Numbered from the stretch's first letter, positions 47,278-57,910 are shown. The stretch is 64,000 bases of DNA from Dryomyza anilis (GCA_951804985.1 OX638133.1:23094963-23158962), one strand, 5' to 3'. A program made the numbers and translations. Notes: generated by a model not told the origin, from the letters alone.

Positions 47278-47422
47278 ATGGTAAGTTCCTAAAACAATGT
47301 TAACTTCATTTATTATATTGTTTTTTTTTTTACAGAATTTTTTAATTGTTGCCACTTTGGTATTGACATTAGTCGCACTGTATAATGATAAACGTAATAC
47401 TGATCGATTTATCAATTGGTAA
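47278..47422 (+). CDS. Small secreted-peptide candidate A1 (two exons, 29 residues)
   Basis: Exon 1 supplies only ATG (47,278-47,280). The intron is 47,281-47,335 (55 bp; GTAAGT donor, long T tract, TTTACAG acceptor). Exon 2 is 47,336-47,422. The peptide starts MNFLIVATLVLTLVAL, a strongly hydrophobic signal-like segment, and ends with the tail YNDKRNTDRFINW. A TATA box and initiator lie upstream, and AATAAA is at 47,462. Paralogues A2 and A3 keep the same ATG-intron arrangement, splice sites and promoter. I do not recognise the family. A secreted or membrane micropeptide is inferred from the N-terminus; the tail has no cysteine, and a signal-peptidase site is not obvious. Confidence 0.68.
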
Positions 47423-47489
47423 AAATGATTTATCAATGTCTAAATATGTTTATTTTTTTTAAATAAAACACATAATTTTATTTAATTAA

Positions 47490-48040
47490 CTGTTTTTTTT
47501 ATGAAAAATATCGAATTTTAATTCTTTGTACCATAAATTTTACATTTTCAGTTTTAACATTAGTTTCAGTGATTTTTAGAGCAAACATATTTTTAAACAT
47601 ATAAATTATTGTGATACAAAAACAACGTAATATTCGAAAACAACATTTTCTAAACAAAAAAATTTTGAATATTACAATGTTTTTGTCGAATAAAATTTTT
47701 GTGAGAAACTTTTCGAAAAAAATAATTGTTAACAAAAAAATAAGTGTGTGTAAAATATAACAAAATATTCGAAAAAAAATTTCAACAAAAATTTGTATTC
47801 CACAAAAACAAAAAAATTCGAAAATTTTCGAAAAAAAAAATTTAAAATGTTCGAATACAACATTTTCCAACCAAAAAATGTTATTCGAAAAAAAAAAAGT
47901 TCGAAAATTTTCGAACATTAAAAAAAAGTGTGCGACAAAATCAACGTAATGTTGGAAAAAAAAAACAATTTAAAAAATTTTTTTTTGGTAAAAACATATT
48001 TTTTTACGACATAAACAACAATTCGAAACACTAAACAGTT
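47490..48040. repeat. Degenerate TTCGAAAAAAACAACATTTTCC repeat, 3' of A1
   Basis: A+T-rich repeats of TTCGAAAA(A)n, ACAACATTTTCCAACAAA and GCGACAAAAACAACG. The same repeat follows gene A2 (50,840-51,740 and 52,390-52,600), so it was carried in the duplicated gene unit. The 139-residue minus-strand frame here is an artefact. Confidence 0.6.
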
Positions 48041-48260
48041 AATACTTTGTTGTTTTTTAAAAAAGTTTTAAAATAATATGATTTTATAATTTCATTAAAC
48101 CATAGCGAAACGAAGTATTAGCTGTACAAACCACTTATGTAATTTGTATGCAAAACAGATATCATCATCTGTGAAGAAAACAATTATACTTGTTAAAAAT
48201 AATTTTATATAACAATTTATTCTAGGAAATATTAGAAATATATGTCTCAATTTGATGTTT
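48041..48260 (-). pseudogene. Orphan type B upstream region (B0)
   Basis: Highly similar to the upstream blocks of B1 (49,820-50,040) and B2 (55,465-55,684): AAACCATAGCGAAACGAAGT, CACTTATGTAATTTGTATGC, GAAAACAATTATACTTGTTA and ATATTAGAAATATATGTCTC. The TATA box, start codon and exons expected at lower coordinates are missing, replaced by A+T repeat. The distal edge is cut by a transposon beginning at 48,267. A dead gene relic. Confidence 0.6.
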
Positions 48261-48266
48261 AGTATT

Positions 48267-49302
48267 ACACGGAGGGAAAAAAGTTCTAAAATCCAGAAGG
48301 AATCAAGAAGTATACGGAGTGATGTACAGCTAAACCGAAAAATTCTTAATTTCAAGAAATGGATTTTCTTAGTTGTCAAAAAAAAGAAACTAAGTAGAAT
48401 TATTCCTGAATTCAGTTAGTTATTAATTTCTTAGGTATCTAAAAAGTAACTAAGTATAATTATTCTTGAATTCAGTTATTAATTTCTAAGGTATCTAAAA
48501 AGTAACTAAGTAGAATTATTCTTGAATTCAGTTATTAATTTCTTAGGTATTAAAATGTTGTTGTGGTTCTGCTGCCTTTATTGTTGGTTATGTATTCCTT
48601 CCGCACATTATCCATAAGCATTGTATAGTGTATTTAGATAACAATGGAATGAAATCAACTTGGTATTTATGCGAAATTGAATCCCAATTTATGTTTACGA
48701 ACTGAAACCATACCAATATTCGTAGAAAATTTTGTTTTTTTCTATTTTTATATCATTAACATTCATACATACACAGAAACTTGCTTGCTTGTCTGGCCGT
48801 GCTTTGTTGTTCTATTCGTTTTTTGATACCTAAGAAAACAAAATCTGCAATCCAGACAAATTGTACTTAGTTAATTGTTTGATACCTAAGAACAAAATGT
48901 CTTAATATCTAGAAGAATTTGGCTTAGTTACTTTCAACAAACAGACATGCACACTAACAATCAGATGGCGACCATGCAAAAGAAAGCATTCGAGCGAATA
49001 TTAAAGAGAAAGAAAAATTGATGAAAACAACAGCAAATACATGAACACGTGTTCCTTTTGCGAAGAATACAGCAACAATTTTGAGTGTTCTTTTTGGTTT
49101 TTAATAATCAATAAATTAACTTCTGAAAATCCAATAGAATAAAGTTTGTTTACTTTGTTGACAACTAAGTAATTTGCTTTCTTAATATTCAGATGACAAA
49201 TTCTTCAATTTTAGTAGTATTTTATTGATATTAGTCAAATTCTACTATTTTTCTTTCTAACCGAATTCTTCTCGAGTTTTAGAATTTTATTTCCCTCAGT
49301 GT
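48267..49302. mobile_element. TIR element with ACACGGAGGGAAA ends
   Basis: The left end ACACGGAGGGAAAAAAGTTC plus TAAAATCCAGAAG mirrors the right end (reverse complement ACACTGAGGGAAATAAAATT plus CTAAAACTCGAGAAG). The interior has three direct copies of a 56-bp unit (AACTAAGTAGAATTATTCTT plus GAATTCAGTTATTAATTTC) at about 48,390-48,550. A second copy of the right end lies at about 49,430-49,592. No transposase is recognised. Confidence 0.7.
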
Positions 49303-49429
49303 ACAAAGCTCCTTTTCGATTCTAGATATTTGAAGTTATATATGTGATACTTCGACTCCTACGAAGTCGATCCCCATGATTTTTAATATAGCTGAACCCG
49401 TGCACAGATTCGCCCGCCCGTGCTTATTT

Positions 49430-49592
49430 CGTTTAAATCTTCCCTTGTTAACTTTTTAAGTAATTTGTTTTCTTAATATTCAGATGCTATATTCTAGAAT
49501 TTTAGTAGCATTTTATTGATTTTATTGAAACTCTTTTATTTTCATTCGAATCGAATTTTTCTATACTTTAAGAAGTTTATTTCCCTCCGTGC
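49430..49592. mobile_element. Second terminus of the ACACGGAGGG element, fused to gene B1
   Basis: Parallels 49,160-49,302: TAATTTGTTTTCTTAATATT, TTTTAGTAGCATTTTATTG, TTTATTTCCCTCCGTG. Its last bases form the 3' end of the B1 coding sequence. Confidence 0.65.
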
Positions 49593-49733
49593 AGTTGCGG
49601 TTGAGGTGCCTGTTGAGCCACTGCAATCAAGAAAACCACGACGGCCATTAAAATGTTCGAACGCTAAAATATAAAATGCACATGAAATATTTTATAAATG
49701 TTAATTATTCAATTACTAACCATGTTGTTGATT
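49577..49733 (-). CDS. Small secreted-peptide candidate B1 (two exons, 29 residues)
   Basis: Exon 1 is ATG alone (49,731-49,733). The intron is 49,664-49,730 (67 bp; GTTAGT donor, TTTTAG acceptor). Exon 2 is 49,577-49,663. The peptide begins MRSNILMAVVVFLIAVA and continues QQAPQPQLHGGK. The hydrophobic N-terminus looks like a signal peptide, and the expected mature tail is Gln/Pro-rich. Compared with B2, homology stops after PQPQ: the codons for HGGK and the stop lie in the transposon end CACGGAGGGAAATAA. The native 3' UTR and poly(A) signal are therefore lost. The TATA box TATAAATA is at 49,796-49,803. Function is unknown; whether it still makes stable mRNA is uncertain. Confidence 0.6.
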
Positions 49734-50040
49734 TTTGTATTCAAAAAGATTCAGTGTTTGTAGAAAAACTGTAATTTGTACTCGCAATGTATTAGTATTT
49801 ATATGTTAAAAACTATTAGAATTTTGTTGTTTTTTAAACAAGTTTTTAAAGAATTTGATTTTATAATTTCATTAAACCATAGCGAAACGAATTATTTACT
49901 ATACAAAACACTTATGTAATTTGTTTGCATAACAAATACTTATATCATCCGCGAAGAAAACAATTATACTTGTTAAAAATAATTTGATATAACAATATTT
50001 TCTAGGAAATATTAGAAATATATGTCTCAATATGATGTTT
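49734..50040 (-). promoter_or_regulatory. Type B1 promoter block
   Basis: The TATA box TATAAATA is at 49,796-49,803, about 65 bp before ATG, with an initiator-like GAGTACA about 25 bp downstream and a leader ending ATCAACAACATG. The upstream 200 bp is shared with B0 and B2. It lies back to back with the A2 promoter, with about 230 bp of non-conserved DNA between. Confidence 0.6.
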
Positions 50041-50273
50041 CGAATTATATATTGGCATTTTATAATATAATAGATATAACATCAAACATTTTTCGTGTAT
50101 TTAAATTATTATTCAAAGTCATAATGTGAATATTGAATTTAAAAAAATATTCATCTTTGAAACGGTGTATTGAATTCGAAACCAATATTCATTTAAAATA
50201 CATATTTTGAAAATCAAAATATTAACCAGAACCGTTATACCAAAAAAAAAAAAGTTCATACCCGAATTGAAAT

Positions 50274-50510
50274 ACACCCTATAAGAGTAAACATGATCAT
50301 GACATAGTGTAGAATTCAATACAAAGTCCATTTATTTACAATTTCACATGTATCACTTTTCCCAATTAATATTATTAGTCATGTTGCATCTAAATTTGTT
50401 ATAATTTAAAATGCATAAACATTTATCACCATTTATCACACTCACTAATCACATAAAAGCTGAACCAAACACCCAACTAATTACAGTATAACTTTTAGCT
50501 AGACCAAAAT
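50274..50510 (+). promoter_or_regulatory. Type A2 promoter block
   Basis: Nearly identical to the A1 block. The TATA box ATAAAAG is at 50,453-50,459, the initiator TTACAGTA at about 50,481, and ATG at 50,511. Confidence 0.65.
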
Positions 50511-50654
50511 ATGGTAAGTTCTTAAAACAGTGTGAACTTCGTTTATTATATTGTTTTTTTTTTTCAGAATTTTTTAATTTTTGCAACTTTGGTATTGACA
50601 TTAGTCGCACTGTATAGTAATAAAAATTATAATGGCCGATTTATGGATGCCTAA
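50511..50654 (+). CDS. Small secreted-peptide candidate A2 (two exons, 29 residues)
   Basis: ATG exon at 50,511-50,513. The intron is 50,514-50,567 (54 bp; GTAAGT donor, T tract, TTTCAG acceptor). Exon 2 is 50,568-50,654. The peptide starts MNFLIFATLVLTLVAL and ends YSNKNYNGRFMDA. AATAAA is at 50,695-50,700. Against A1, the 48 nt coding the signal segment differ at 2 positions, whereas 9 of 12 tail codons differ and every difference changes the residue. The intron and 3' UTR remain very similar. Forms a divergent pair with B1. No known domain; the secreted nature is inferred. Confidence 0.68.
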
Positions 50655-50839
50655 ATATGATTTATAAATATTTAAATATGTTTATTTATTTTTAAATAAA
50701 ACACATAATTTTATAAAATTAACTGGTTTTTGTAAAAAATAGAAGACAGACAAAATAACGACCGGAATATCGAATTTTAATTCTTTGTATCATAACTTTT
50801 ATATATTTTTAGTTTTAACATCAGTTCCAGTTAGAGCAA

Positions 50840-51745
50840 ACAAATTTATAAAAAAAATATTGTGATACAAAAACAACGTAATGTTAAAAAAATCAAAAAT
50901 TTCCAATCAACATTATTTTGAATATTCCCTACAAACCATTTAATGATAATATGAATTCGATAAAATGAATATTAATTTATGATATGAAACTCAAAATATA
51001 TTGAAATTGAATTGTATGTTTTTGAAATCATTGTCAAGAAAGAAAATTTTCTGAATAAATTAAATTTGTTTATCGAATATGAACACTTTTTCGATATCAA
51101 CTCGATATCTATATCGACAAGAAATAACGATATCGTTATAGATTATCGAAAACGATAATTCAGGCATATAAATGATATCGTTTCGATATCGTAAACATAT
51201 CGTTTGGTTTGCTGGGTTACTTTTTTTTTTCGAATAAAACTTTTGTGAGAAACTTTTCGAAAAAAATAATTGTTTGCAAAACAATTTGTATGCGACAAAA
51301 ATAACGGAATATTCGAAAACGTTTTCCAACAAACATTTTGATTCGACAAAAACAACAATGTTCGAAAATTTTCAAAAAAAAAATAAATTTGTTAAAAAAA
51401 TGTGTGAACTAAAAACCACATAATGTTTGAAAACGACATTTCATTCAACAAAAATGTTTATTTAAAAAAAAAAACAAAAAAAGTTTGAATATTTTAGAAA
51501 AAAAATTGGTAAAAGAGTGTGCGACAAAAATAACCTAATTTTCGAAAAAAACACTTTAAAAATATTAAACTACAAAAACAACACTGTTCGAATATTTTCG
51601 AAAAACAAATTTGTAAATTTTATTTTTGTACGATGTACAAAATGTAATATTCGAAACAACATTTACCAAAAAAAAATTTTTAAAATATTCGAAACAACAT
51701 TTACCAAAAAAAAAAATTTTATAAAAAAAAAATTTGAAAAATTTT
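50840..51745. repeat. Degenerate TTCGAAAAAAACAACATT repeat, 3' of A2
   Basis: The same A+T repeat as follows A1. It is interrupted by MITE M3 copy 3 (50,927-51,216) and by a mini-me copy (51,746-52,388), and resumes at 52,390-52,600. Confidence 0.6.
50927..51216 (+). mobile_element. MITE family M3, copy 3
   Basis: 290 bp, from CCCTACAAACCATTTAATG to CGTTTGGTTTGCTGGG. Similar to 19,652-19,989 with internal deletions. Confidence 0.75.
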
Positions 51746-52388
51746 CGGTCTAAGCCGACATAAATACCCTACACATATGTGTGGTTACCATTCAAATTGG
51801 TATATAGGTCACCAGGGTATACGAATCCTGAAAATAACTACAAACTTTCCATCGCTGAAGAATTTCCTTTCATTTGATACCCATATTTACAAATGGGTAG
51901 GTGTACCGAATTTCGATTTTTTTTTTTGTGAACCACAAGTCTTTTCTCCGGAAAACTTTATTATCATGTATTTGAGCATGATGTCAATATATCTTTGACC
52001 AAAAAAGTTTACCTAAGCACGTATACAGTAAAATTGATCTGTAGATGTAAATTTTATATGAGATATTTGAACATAAGTGGTCGGTTCTCAGGTCACAATA
52101 GACCGATCATGCCAATTTTCTTGTTCAGACAGCTTAGATATATAAGTAATCTAAATCTATAGATTAATTGCTCTAGCTCTTCTACTTTTTCCGTAATCGT
52201 GATTTCAACAGACAGACAGAAGGACAGACAGACAGAAGGACAGACAGACGGACAGACGGGCATCGCTAAATCGACTCAGGAGGATCAAGAATATATATTC
52301 TTTTCCATACCGGAGATACTTTCTTCAGTGTGTTACAAACGGCGTACCAAACTGAATATACCCTTTCACTCTTAGTGTAGGGTATAAA
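51746..52388 (-). mobile_element. mini-me/DINE-1-like Helentron copy (inverted)
   Basis: The reverse complement of most of 18,151-18,790. It shows GACAGACAGACAGAAGGACA microsatellite text at about 52,210-52,258, AAGAATATATATTC, GGCGTACCAAACTGAATATA and CACTCTTAGTGTAGGGTATA. It is inserted in the TTCGAAAA repeat, which resumes directly after it. Confidence 0.8.
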
Positions 52389-52604
52389 AATTAAACGACA
52401 AAAACAACATTGTTCGAAAATTTTCGAAAAACAAATTTATAAATTTAATTTTTGTACGATGTACAAAATGTAATATTCGAAACATTTTCCAAAAAAAAAA
52501 ATTTTTTTTATATAAAAAACTAAGTTTGAAAAATTTTCCAAAAAAAAATGTTTGGTACATAAATCTGATACAAAATGACATAATGAAAAAAAAACATTAA
52601 TATG

Positions 52605-52830
52605 GAACATTTATAGTTTTGTTTATATGGGAGGTGCCACGCCCTTTTATCAATTCCTCCTTTACTCCTTCTCCACCCCTGTTTGGAGAAGAACAAAACA
52701 ACAACAAAAAAAGAATCATCCAAATCGGTCAAGCCGTTCTCGAGTTTTTGCGATACTAACGCACATCAATTGATTTTAATTTATAAGATGATCAATTTTA
52801 GTATGAGATAAGAAGTGCAAAGTATCGCTT
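52605..52830 (+). mobile_element. Helentron-related fragment
   Basis: Contains TATATGGGAGGTGCCACGCC and AATCGGTCAAGCCGTTCTCG, phrases also seen at 46,900, 62,710 and 63,300 and typical of dipteran mini-me/Helentron arms. Boundaries uncertain. Confidence 0.45.
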
Positions 52831-52833
52831 TCT

Positions 52834-54835
52834 ACACTCAGAAAAAAATTCTATAAAGTCAATAGTTTTTTGCTATTAAAATTAGTCTATAGGATAAATT
52901 ACACTGTTCGGTAAAATAAGCACTTTTGTTCCTCCCTGTCTTAATTCATATCATTTCAATATAATTTTAATGCGCTGGTTCTGCCCTATACGTACACGAA
53001 AAGAAATGATTTGTTTGAATATGTTTGAATGTAATTAAAAAATAATACGTAATCACCATATATGTATTACGAATGAAGTGTAATTAAATTATTGTTCAGA
53101 TGGTAATAACATATTACTATGTGTAAACTTTTTATATATTCCCCAGCAGAATATGTCAAACTTATCATAAATATGTTACAATACAAACATCAAATTTTAA
53201 TTGCATTTGAATATACTGTTTCTTGGCAGTTTACTTGGTTATAACTATGTTTCAAAACAAACAGAAAATTATATTCAAATCTATTTATAACGTATGTTCG
53301 CAACGTTCATCTTCATTCGATTAGTTATCGACTGACGAAGTTGGCAACGTTGCGCAGCATTTTCTACCTACGCCATCTTTTTCCATCGTTTGAACATATT
53401 GATTTTTAAAAACAAACAAAAAAGAAATTAGATTTAAATAAATGTATTCTTCCAACATTCTTCTTGTATATGAAGTTGGCACTCGTTGATCAGTATTTTC
53501 TATCTACGTCACTTTTGTCATCGATTGAAGTATGTATTGATCCTGTTAAACATACTGATGTTTGAAAAGAAACAAAAATTAAATTAGCTGCAAATACAAG
53601 TATTCTGCAATATTCTTCTTGTATACGAAGTTGACACTCGGTGACCGCCATTTTCTGCATACGTGTCTTTTGATATTTGTTAAGAAAACATATTCGTATC
53701 GGTAATACGATGTCATTTGTAAATTTAAAAATATACAAATTGTGGTACAAAAAGTACAAATAGTAACAAATAATATCATTTAATAGTGCAGTATATAATT
53801 TAATTGTTTCTGATTGTTTTTCTAAAAATATTGAAAACCGACACGTATATTTCATCAAAAAATTTTCAAACAAAATTCGGCATGGGTTTTTACAACAGGC
53901 TCCGCGAATTCCCTGCCAACGCTATGTACTGCACCTAGACTTGTACTTGCAGTTTTAATTAAATTATTTATTTATGTATTTAAAATTTTGTATATGAATT
54001 CAAATATTGTTAATTCCCACTGTATGTTTAATGACTTTTTATAAAAATTAATAAAAAAAACAATATTTTATTTTTATTTTATTTTCAGGATTCCTTTCCA
54101 AAAATATTTAGATATGTTTTTATGCAAACATACTACTTTTTGTACTGAAACAACTGATATGTTTCTCTGTAACATATTTATATTTAGGTCGTTCCAAATC
54201 ATGTTATATTTTAAACATATTTATGTTTCGTTTCAAATATTTATTTTGTTTGGAAGTAGTTATTATTATGTTTCTATTAGAACATATACCATTTTAAGGG
54301 GCAACGTCAAAATATTTCCGTGATATCATAATGTAAATCAGAGCTTATTACAACACTGTTCAAGTCTCAAGACAACCCTGTTTACAAATGATTTATCAGG
54401 CAATTATATATGTATTATGTTTACATAAAATTCCGAGCACACAAGTTAATGCCTGCAAAATTATGTTTGGGAGAGTCATTTTTTGCAGCGTGTGTCTAAT
54501 CCTTTCCTAAAAAATGTTGTTTGTAAAACGCAGTGATCAAATGCAAAAAACATAAAATGCATTTTTCTCAAAAACGTTACGTATAGGGAAAAAACTAAAA
54601 ACGCAGTTCGAATCGGTACATTAAAATTATATAGAAATGATAGGAATTAAAATATGGAGAATTTTCTGCCGAACAGTGTTATTATTTTCAAAGTAAATCC
54701 CATTAAATACTACACAATACTATTAAATACTATTAAATTGTTTTTGTGTTTAAAAGAAAATATTTACTTTTTGTGTACTATTGAATTAATAACTGTTCTA
54801 TTGTCCTAACTTTAATAGGATTTTTCCTGAATGTA
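52834..54835 (+). mobile_element. MITE family M4, copy 3, split by an insertion
   Basis: The left part (52,834-52,901) begins ACACTCAGAAAAAAATTC. The right part (54,680-54,835) ends GATTTTTCCTGAATGTA. The interior motif TCAATAGTTTTTTGCTATTA matches family M4. It was interrupted by the 1.78-kb CACTG-ended element. Confidence 0.65.
52902..54678. mobile_element. 1.78-kb CACTG-ended DNA element
   Basis: Ends CACTGTTCGGTA (52,902-52,913) and TGCCGAACAGTG (54,667-54,678) form an 11/12 inverted repeat. TTA flanks both sides (52,899-52,901 and 54,679-54,681), a 3-bp target duplication. CACTG ends suggest the CMC (CACTA/Mirage/Chapaev) group; the TTA duplication would also suit PIF/Harbinger. No transposase is visible. 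An internal block at 54,025-54,490 recurs at 58,815-59,280, so older repeats are nested inside. Confidence 0.65.
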
Positions 54836-54871
54836 GAATTAAAACAAGACAATTCTACCTGGAGACAATTT

Positions 54872-55119
54872 TATCAAATAGATTTCGTAATATTTTTCGC
54901 AGCAATCTCGAATTTTGATAATTTTTTTCTTCGATATCGTTCCGATTTTGAAAAATGGCTGGTATCGAGAAAACTCCGACAGAACGTTTCGATATCTTCC
55001 TACCATCTAGGTACAATTGGACGCTCGATATCGTTACGAGAACGGGTTCGATATAGTGTGAATTCTCCATCTACTCGCATTGATCTCGTAACGATATCGA
55101 TACGAATGGCATACTGGGA
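54872..55119 (-). mobile_element. MITE family M1, copy e (truncated)
   Basis: Ends GAATGGCATACTGGG and matches the right part of copy d; the distal part is missing. Confidence 0.7.
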
Positions 55120-55229
55120 TGTTTCTATTTAAGTTTTTGAAAACAAAAAAATAAAACAAACAAATGTTATTTGCAAATTCACATACTGATTTATTTTATT
55201 TGTATTTAAAATTAAACCAGATCAGCATT

Positions 55230-55373
55230 TTAGGGTGCTTGTGCTTGTGGTTGAGGTGCCTGTCGAGCCACTACTATCAAGAAAACCACCGCTGCCATTA
55301 AAATTTTCGAGAACTAAAATATAAAATGCACATGCAATATTTTATGAAAGTTAATTATTCAAATACTAACCAT
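55230..55373 (-). CDS. Small secreted-peptide candidate B2 (two exons, 28 residues)
   Basis: ATG exon at 55,371-55,373. The intron is 55,314-55,370 (57 bp; GTTAGT donor, TTTTAG acceptor). Exon 2 is 55,230-55,313. The peptide begins MFSKILMAAVVFLIVVA and ends RQAPQPQAQAP: a hydrophobic signal-like segment, then a Pro/Gln/Ala tail. The TATA box TATAAATA is at 55,447-55,454 and AATAAA on the minus strand at 55,195-55,200, so this copy has complete gene ends. The signal segment and promoter closely match B1. The APQ motif also appears in A3, which suggests types A and B share ancestry. Family not recognised; function unknown. Confidence 0.66.
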
Positions 55374-55684
55374 GTTGTTGATTTTTTGTATTCAAAGAGA
55401 TTCAGTGTTTGTAGAAAAACTGTAATTTTTACTCGAAACAATTCAGTATTTATATGATTATTGTTACTTTGTTGTTTTTAAAAAATATGTTTACATAATT
55501 ATATTTTATAATTTTCTTAAACCATAGCAAAACGAAGTAATTACTGTACAAAACACTTATATAATTAATATGCATAACAAACACTTATATCATCTGTGAC
55601 GAAAACAATTATATTTGTTAAAAATATTTTTTTATAATTCATATTTTAGAACATATTAGAAATATACGTTTCAATTTGATGTTT
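55374..55684 (-). promoter_or_regulatory. Type B2 promoter block
   Basis: TATAAATA at 55,447-55,454. The conserved leader AATTACAGTTTTTCTACAAA plus CACTGAATC is identical to the B1 leader. The distal block is shared with B1 and B0 up to TGATGTTT. Confidence 0.6.
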
Positions 55685-55724
55685 AGAGTTGTAACTATAT
55701 TTGCATTATATACAGGCAGAGAAA

Positions 55725-56085
55725 AAATATGGTTGCGAAATGATGGCGACAATTATACTATGCTCCCTACAATCATAAATAGTTGACGCAGTCAAAGTAT
55801 AGAATTTTCAATTTTATTTTAACAAGAATAAGGTTGCTATAATCATATTATAGTTATATATTATAAAATAATTGTCTCCGCCCAAGCAATAAAAAAATAT
55901 GGTTGCGACATGATCTCGACAACTATACTATGCTTTCTACAATCATAGATGGTTAACGCTGTCAAAGTATAGTTTTGTTAATTTTATTGAAACAATGATA
56001 AGGTCGCTATAATCATAGTATATATATTATTATTATTATTATTATAATTATGAAATGGTTGTCTCTCTGAAAAACCGAAATATGG
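55725..56085 (+). repeat. Two direct repeats of about 155-190 bp
   Basis: Units start AAAAAATATGGTTGCGA and carry ATGAT, CGACAA, ACTATACTATGCT, CTACAATCATA and GTCAAAGTATAG, then AAGGTTGCTATAATCATA. A third partial unit begins near 56,080. The second ends in an ATT microsatellite. Non-coding. Confidence 0.7.
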
Positions 56086-56089
56086 TTGT

Positions 56090-56686
56090 TAAGAACCATG
56101 GTTACTATAAAGGCTGCCACGAACAAAATATGCTCACTTCCAATGAAAACATGATATTGATATATTATTTTATTATTTGCAATCACTTTAATGTTTGTTA
56201 TATCTGCGAGCAGTCGAATTTTTTTTGTCGCTCCGAAGCACTTTGGGTCAGAAACCGCATTAGCGTCTCATAAATACTTTAAAGATTTTTTGAAAGTCAA
56301 CGGAAATGAATGAAATAAACGGTTTTAAAAAGATAAATTATTGAATTTTCATAATTAAAAACATTTTTTGTATTATTATTATTTAAAATAAACGAAACAC
56401 ATGCTCAAACATAAAAAAAAAAAATTTTGTTAAAGATTTTTTGAGCAATATTTTTAAGTGACTTTTTTCGCAATGTTTCGAACCAAAAGATATAATGTGA
56501 TACCATTTTAGAAAGGTATGATATTCAGCTTTCAAACAGTGTCTATAAAATTGTTATGATATGCTTATGTATATTGTTAAAAATTAAAGAGTAGGTGCAT
56601 ATTTTGAATTCCAAAAGTTATGCTTTGATTAAACTTTTAACTATCGCGCTGTTCCTCGCCGAAAGAAATTTTAATGAATTTGTATA
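56090..56686. other. A+T-rich spacer
   Basis: No gene or repeat recognised. Confidence 0.35.
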
Positions 56687-57910
56687 TGGGCCATTCCACA
56701 CCAAATGGCAAGGGTATCGAGACATGCACTAAACAATTTTTTGTTTATTTTTTCCGACCACTACTTCCAGAGATACAGTGGCTCAAAGTTGGAAAAAAAG
56801 TGCCAAAAATCACTTTTGTACTGTTGTTCATATTTAAATATCTCTTGAACTAGAAATGCTAGAAACTCCGTTAATGGCTCGTTTTAAAGCTAATAGAACA
56901 AGCTTTTAGAAAAATTAAGTTGTAATTTCCAAACGGTAACATGTGGCCGGTGGTCATTATCCTTGCACTTCAAAATTGATGTCCTTAAAAAGGACCCTTT
57001 TTAAAATTCTAAAAAAAATCTTAAATTTTCGTCAATTTATTGTTAATGTTCATACAAAATTTCAAGATGGTATTTTGATGGCAACATATTTTAAAAAATT
57101 ATTTTCTAAATTTTATCAATATTTTTTGTATTAAAAAAAAATAATTTTTTTTCAAAAGTAAAATTTGCAATAGTTTTTCAACGTATTTGTAACTCTAATT
57201 TCGAAAATGGCGTCAGTTTCATCAAATTATCCCAATTTTTGAAATATATACCAGTTTTCGAAAATCGTAAAAACTATATGCCAAAATCAATATCTCAAAA
57301 ACTAGATTGAATATGATAAAACTGACTTCATTTTAGAAATCAGAGTTACATATATATTCAGGAATTATTACAACTTTTAGTGTAGAAAAAACATTTTTTT
57401 TTTTCTATACCAAAAAAAAAAAATTAGAAAATTATTTTTTAAAATATGATGCAATCAAAATACCATCTTGAAATTTTGCATGAACATTAACAATAAATTG
57501 ACGAAAATTTAGGATTTTTTTCAGAATTTTAAAAAGGGTCCTTTTTAAGGACATCAATTTTGAAGTGCAAGGATAATGACCACGGGCCACATGTTACCGT
57601 TTGGAAATTACAACTTAATTTTTCTAAAAGCTTGTTCTATTAGCTTTAAAACGAGCCATTAACGGTGTTTCTAGCATTTCTAGTTAAAGAGATATTTAAA
57701 TATGAACAACAGTACAAAAGTGATTTTTGGCACGTTTTTTTCCAACTTTGAGCCCCTATATCTCTGAAAGTAGTGGTCGGAAAAAATAAAAAAAAAATGT
57801 TTAGTGTATGTCTCGATACCCTTTATCAGTTGCCAAAAGTTCATTAAGATCGAAAAGGTAAAATCTCAAATTTAACTTTTTTTTTTGTCGATTTGGTGTG
57901 GAATGGCCCA
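56687..57910. mobile_element. 1.22-kb foldback element, almost a complete inverted repeat
   Basis: Ends TGGGCCATTCCACACCAAAT and ATTTGGTGTGGAATGGCCCA, each flanked by TA. The arms pair over about 500-590 bp: GGGTATCGAGACATGCAC near 56,712 with GTATGTCTCGATACCC near 57,806, CTAGAAATGCTAGAAAC with its mirror near 57,670, and TTTTCGTCAATTTATTGTTA with TAACAATAAATTGACGAAAA. Pairing extends into the centre (GTAACTCTAATTTCGAAAAT with ATTTTAGAAATCAGAGTTAC), leaving little loop. The left arm lacks about 75 bp found near the right end. No coding capacity. Confidence 0.88.

Noticed and set aside
47499..47918. 139-residue Phe-rich minus-strand frame
   Set aside because: Reverse strand of the AAAACAACATTTTCC / TTCGAAAA repeats.
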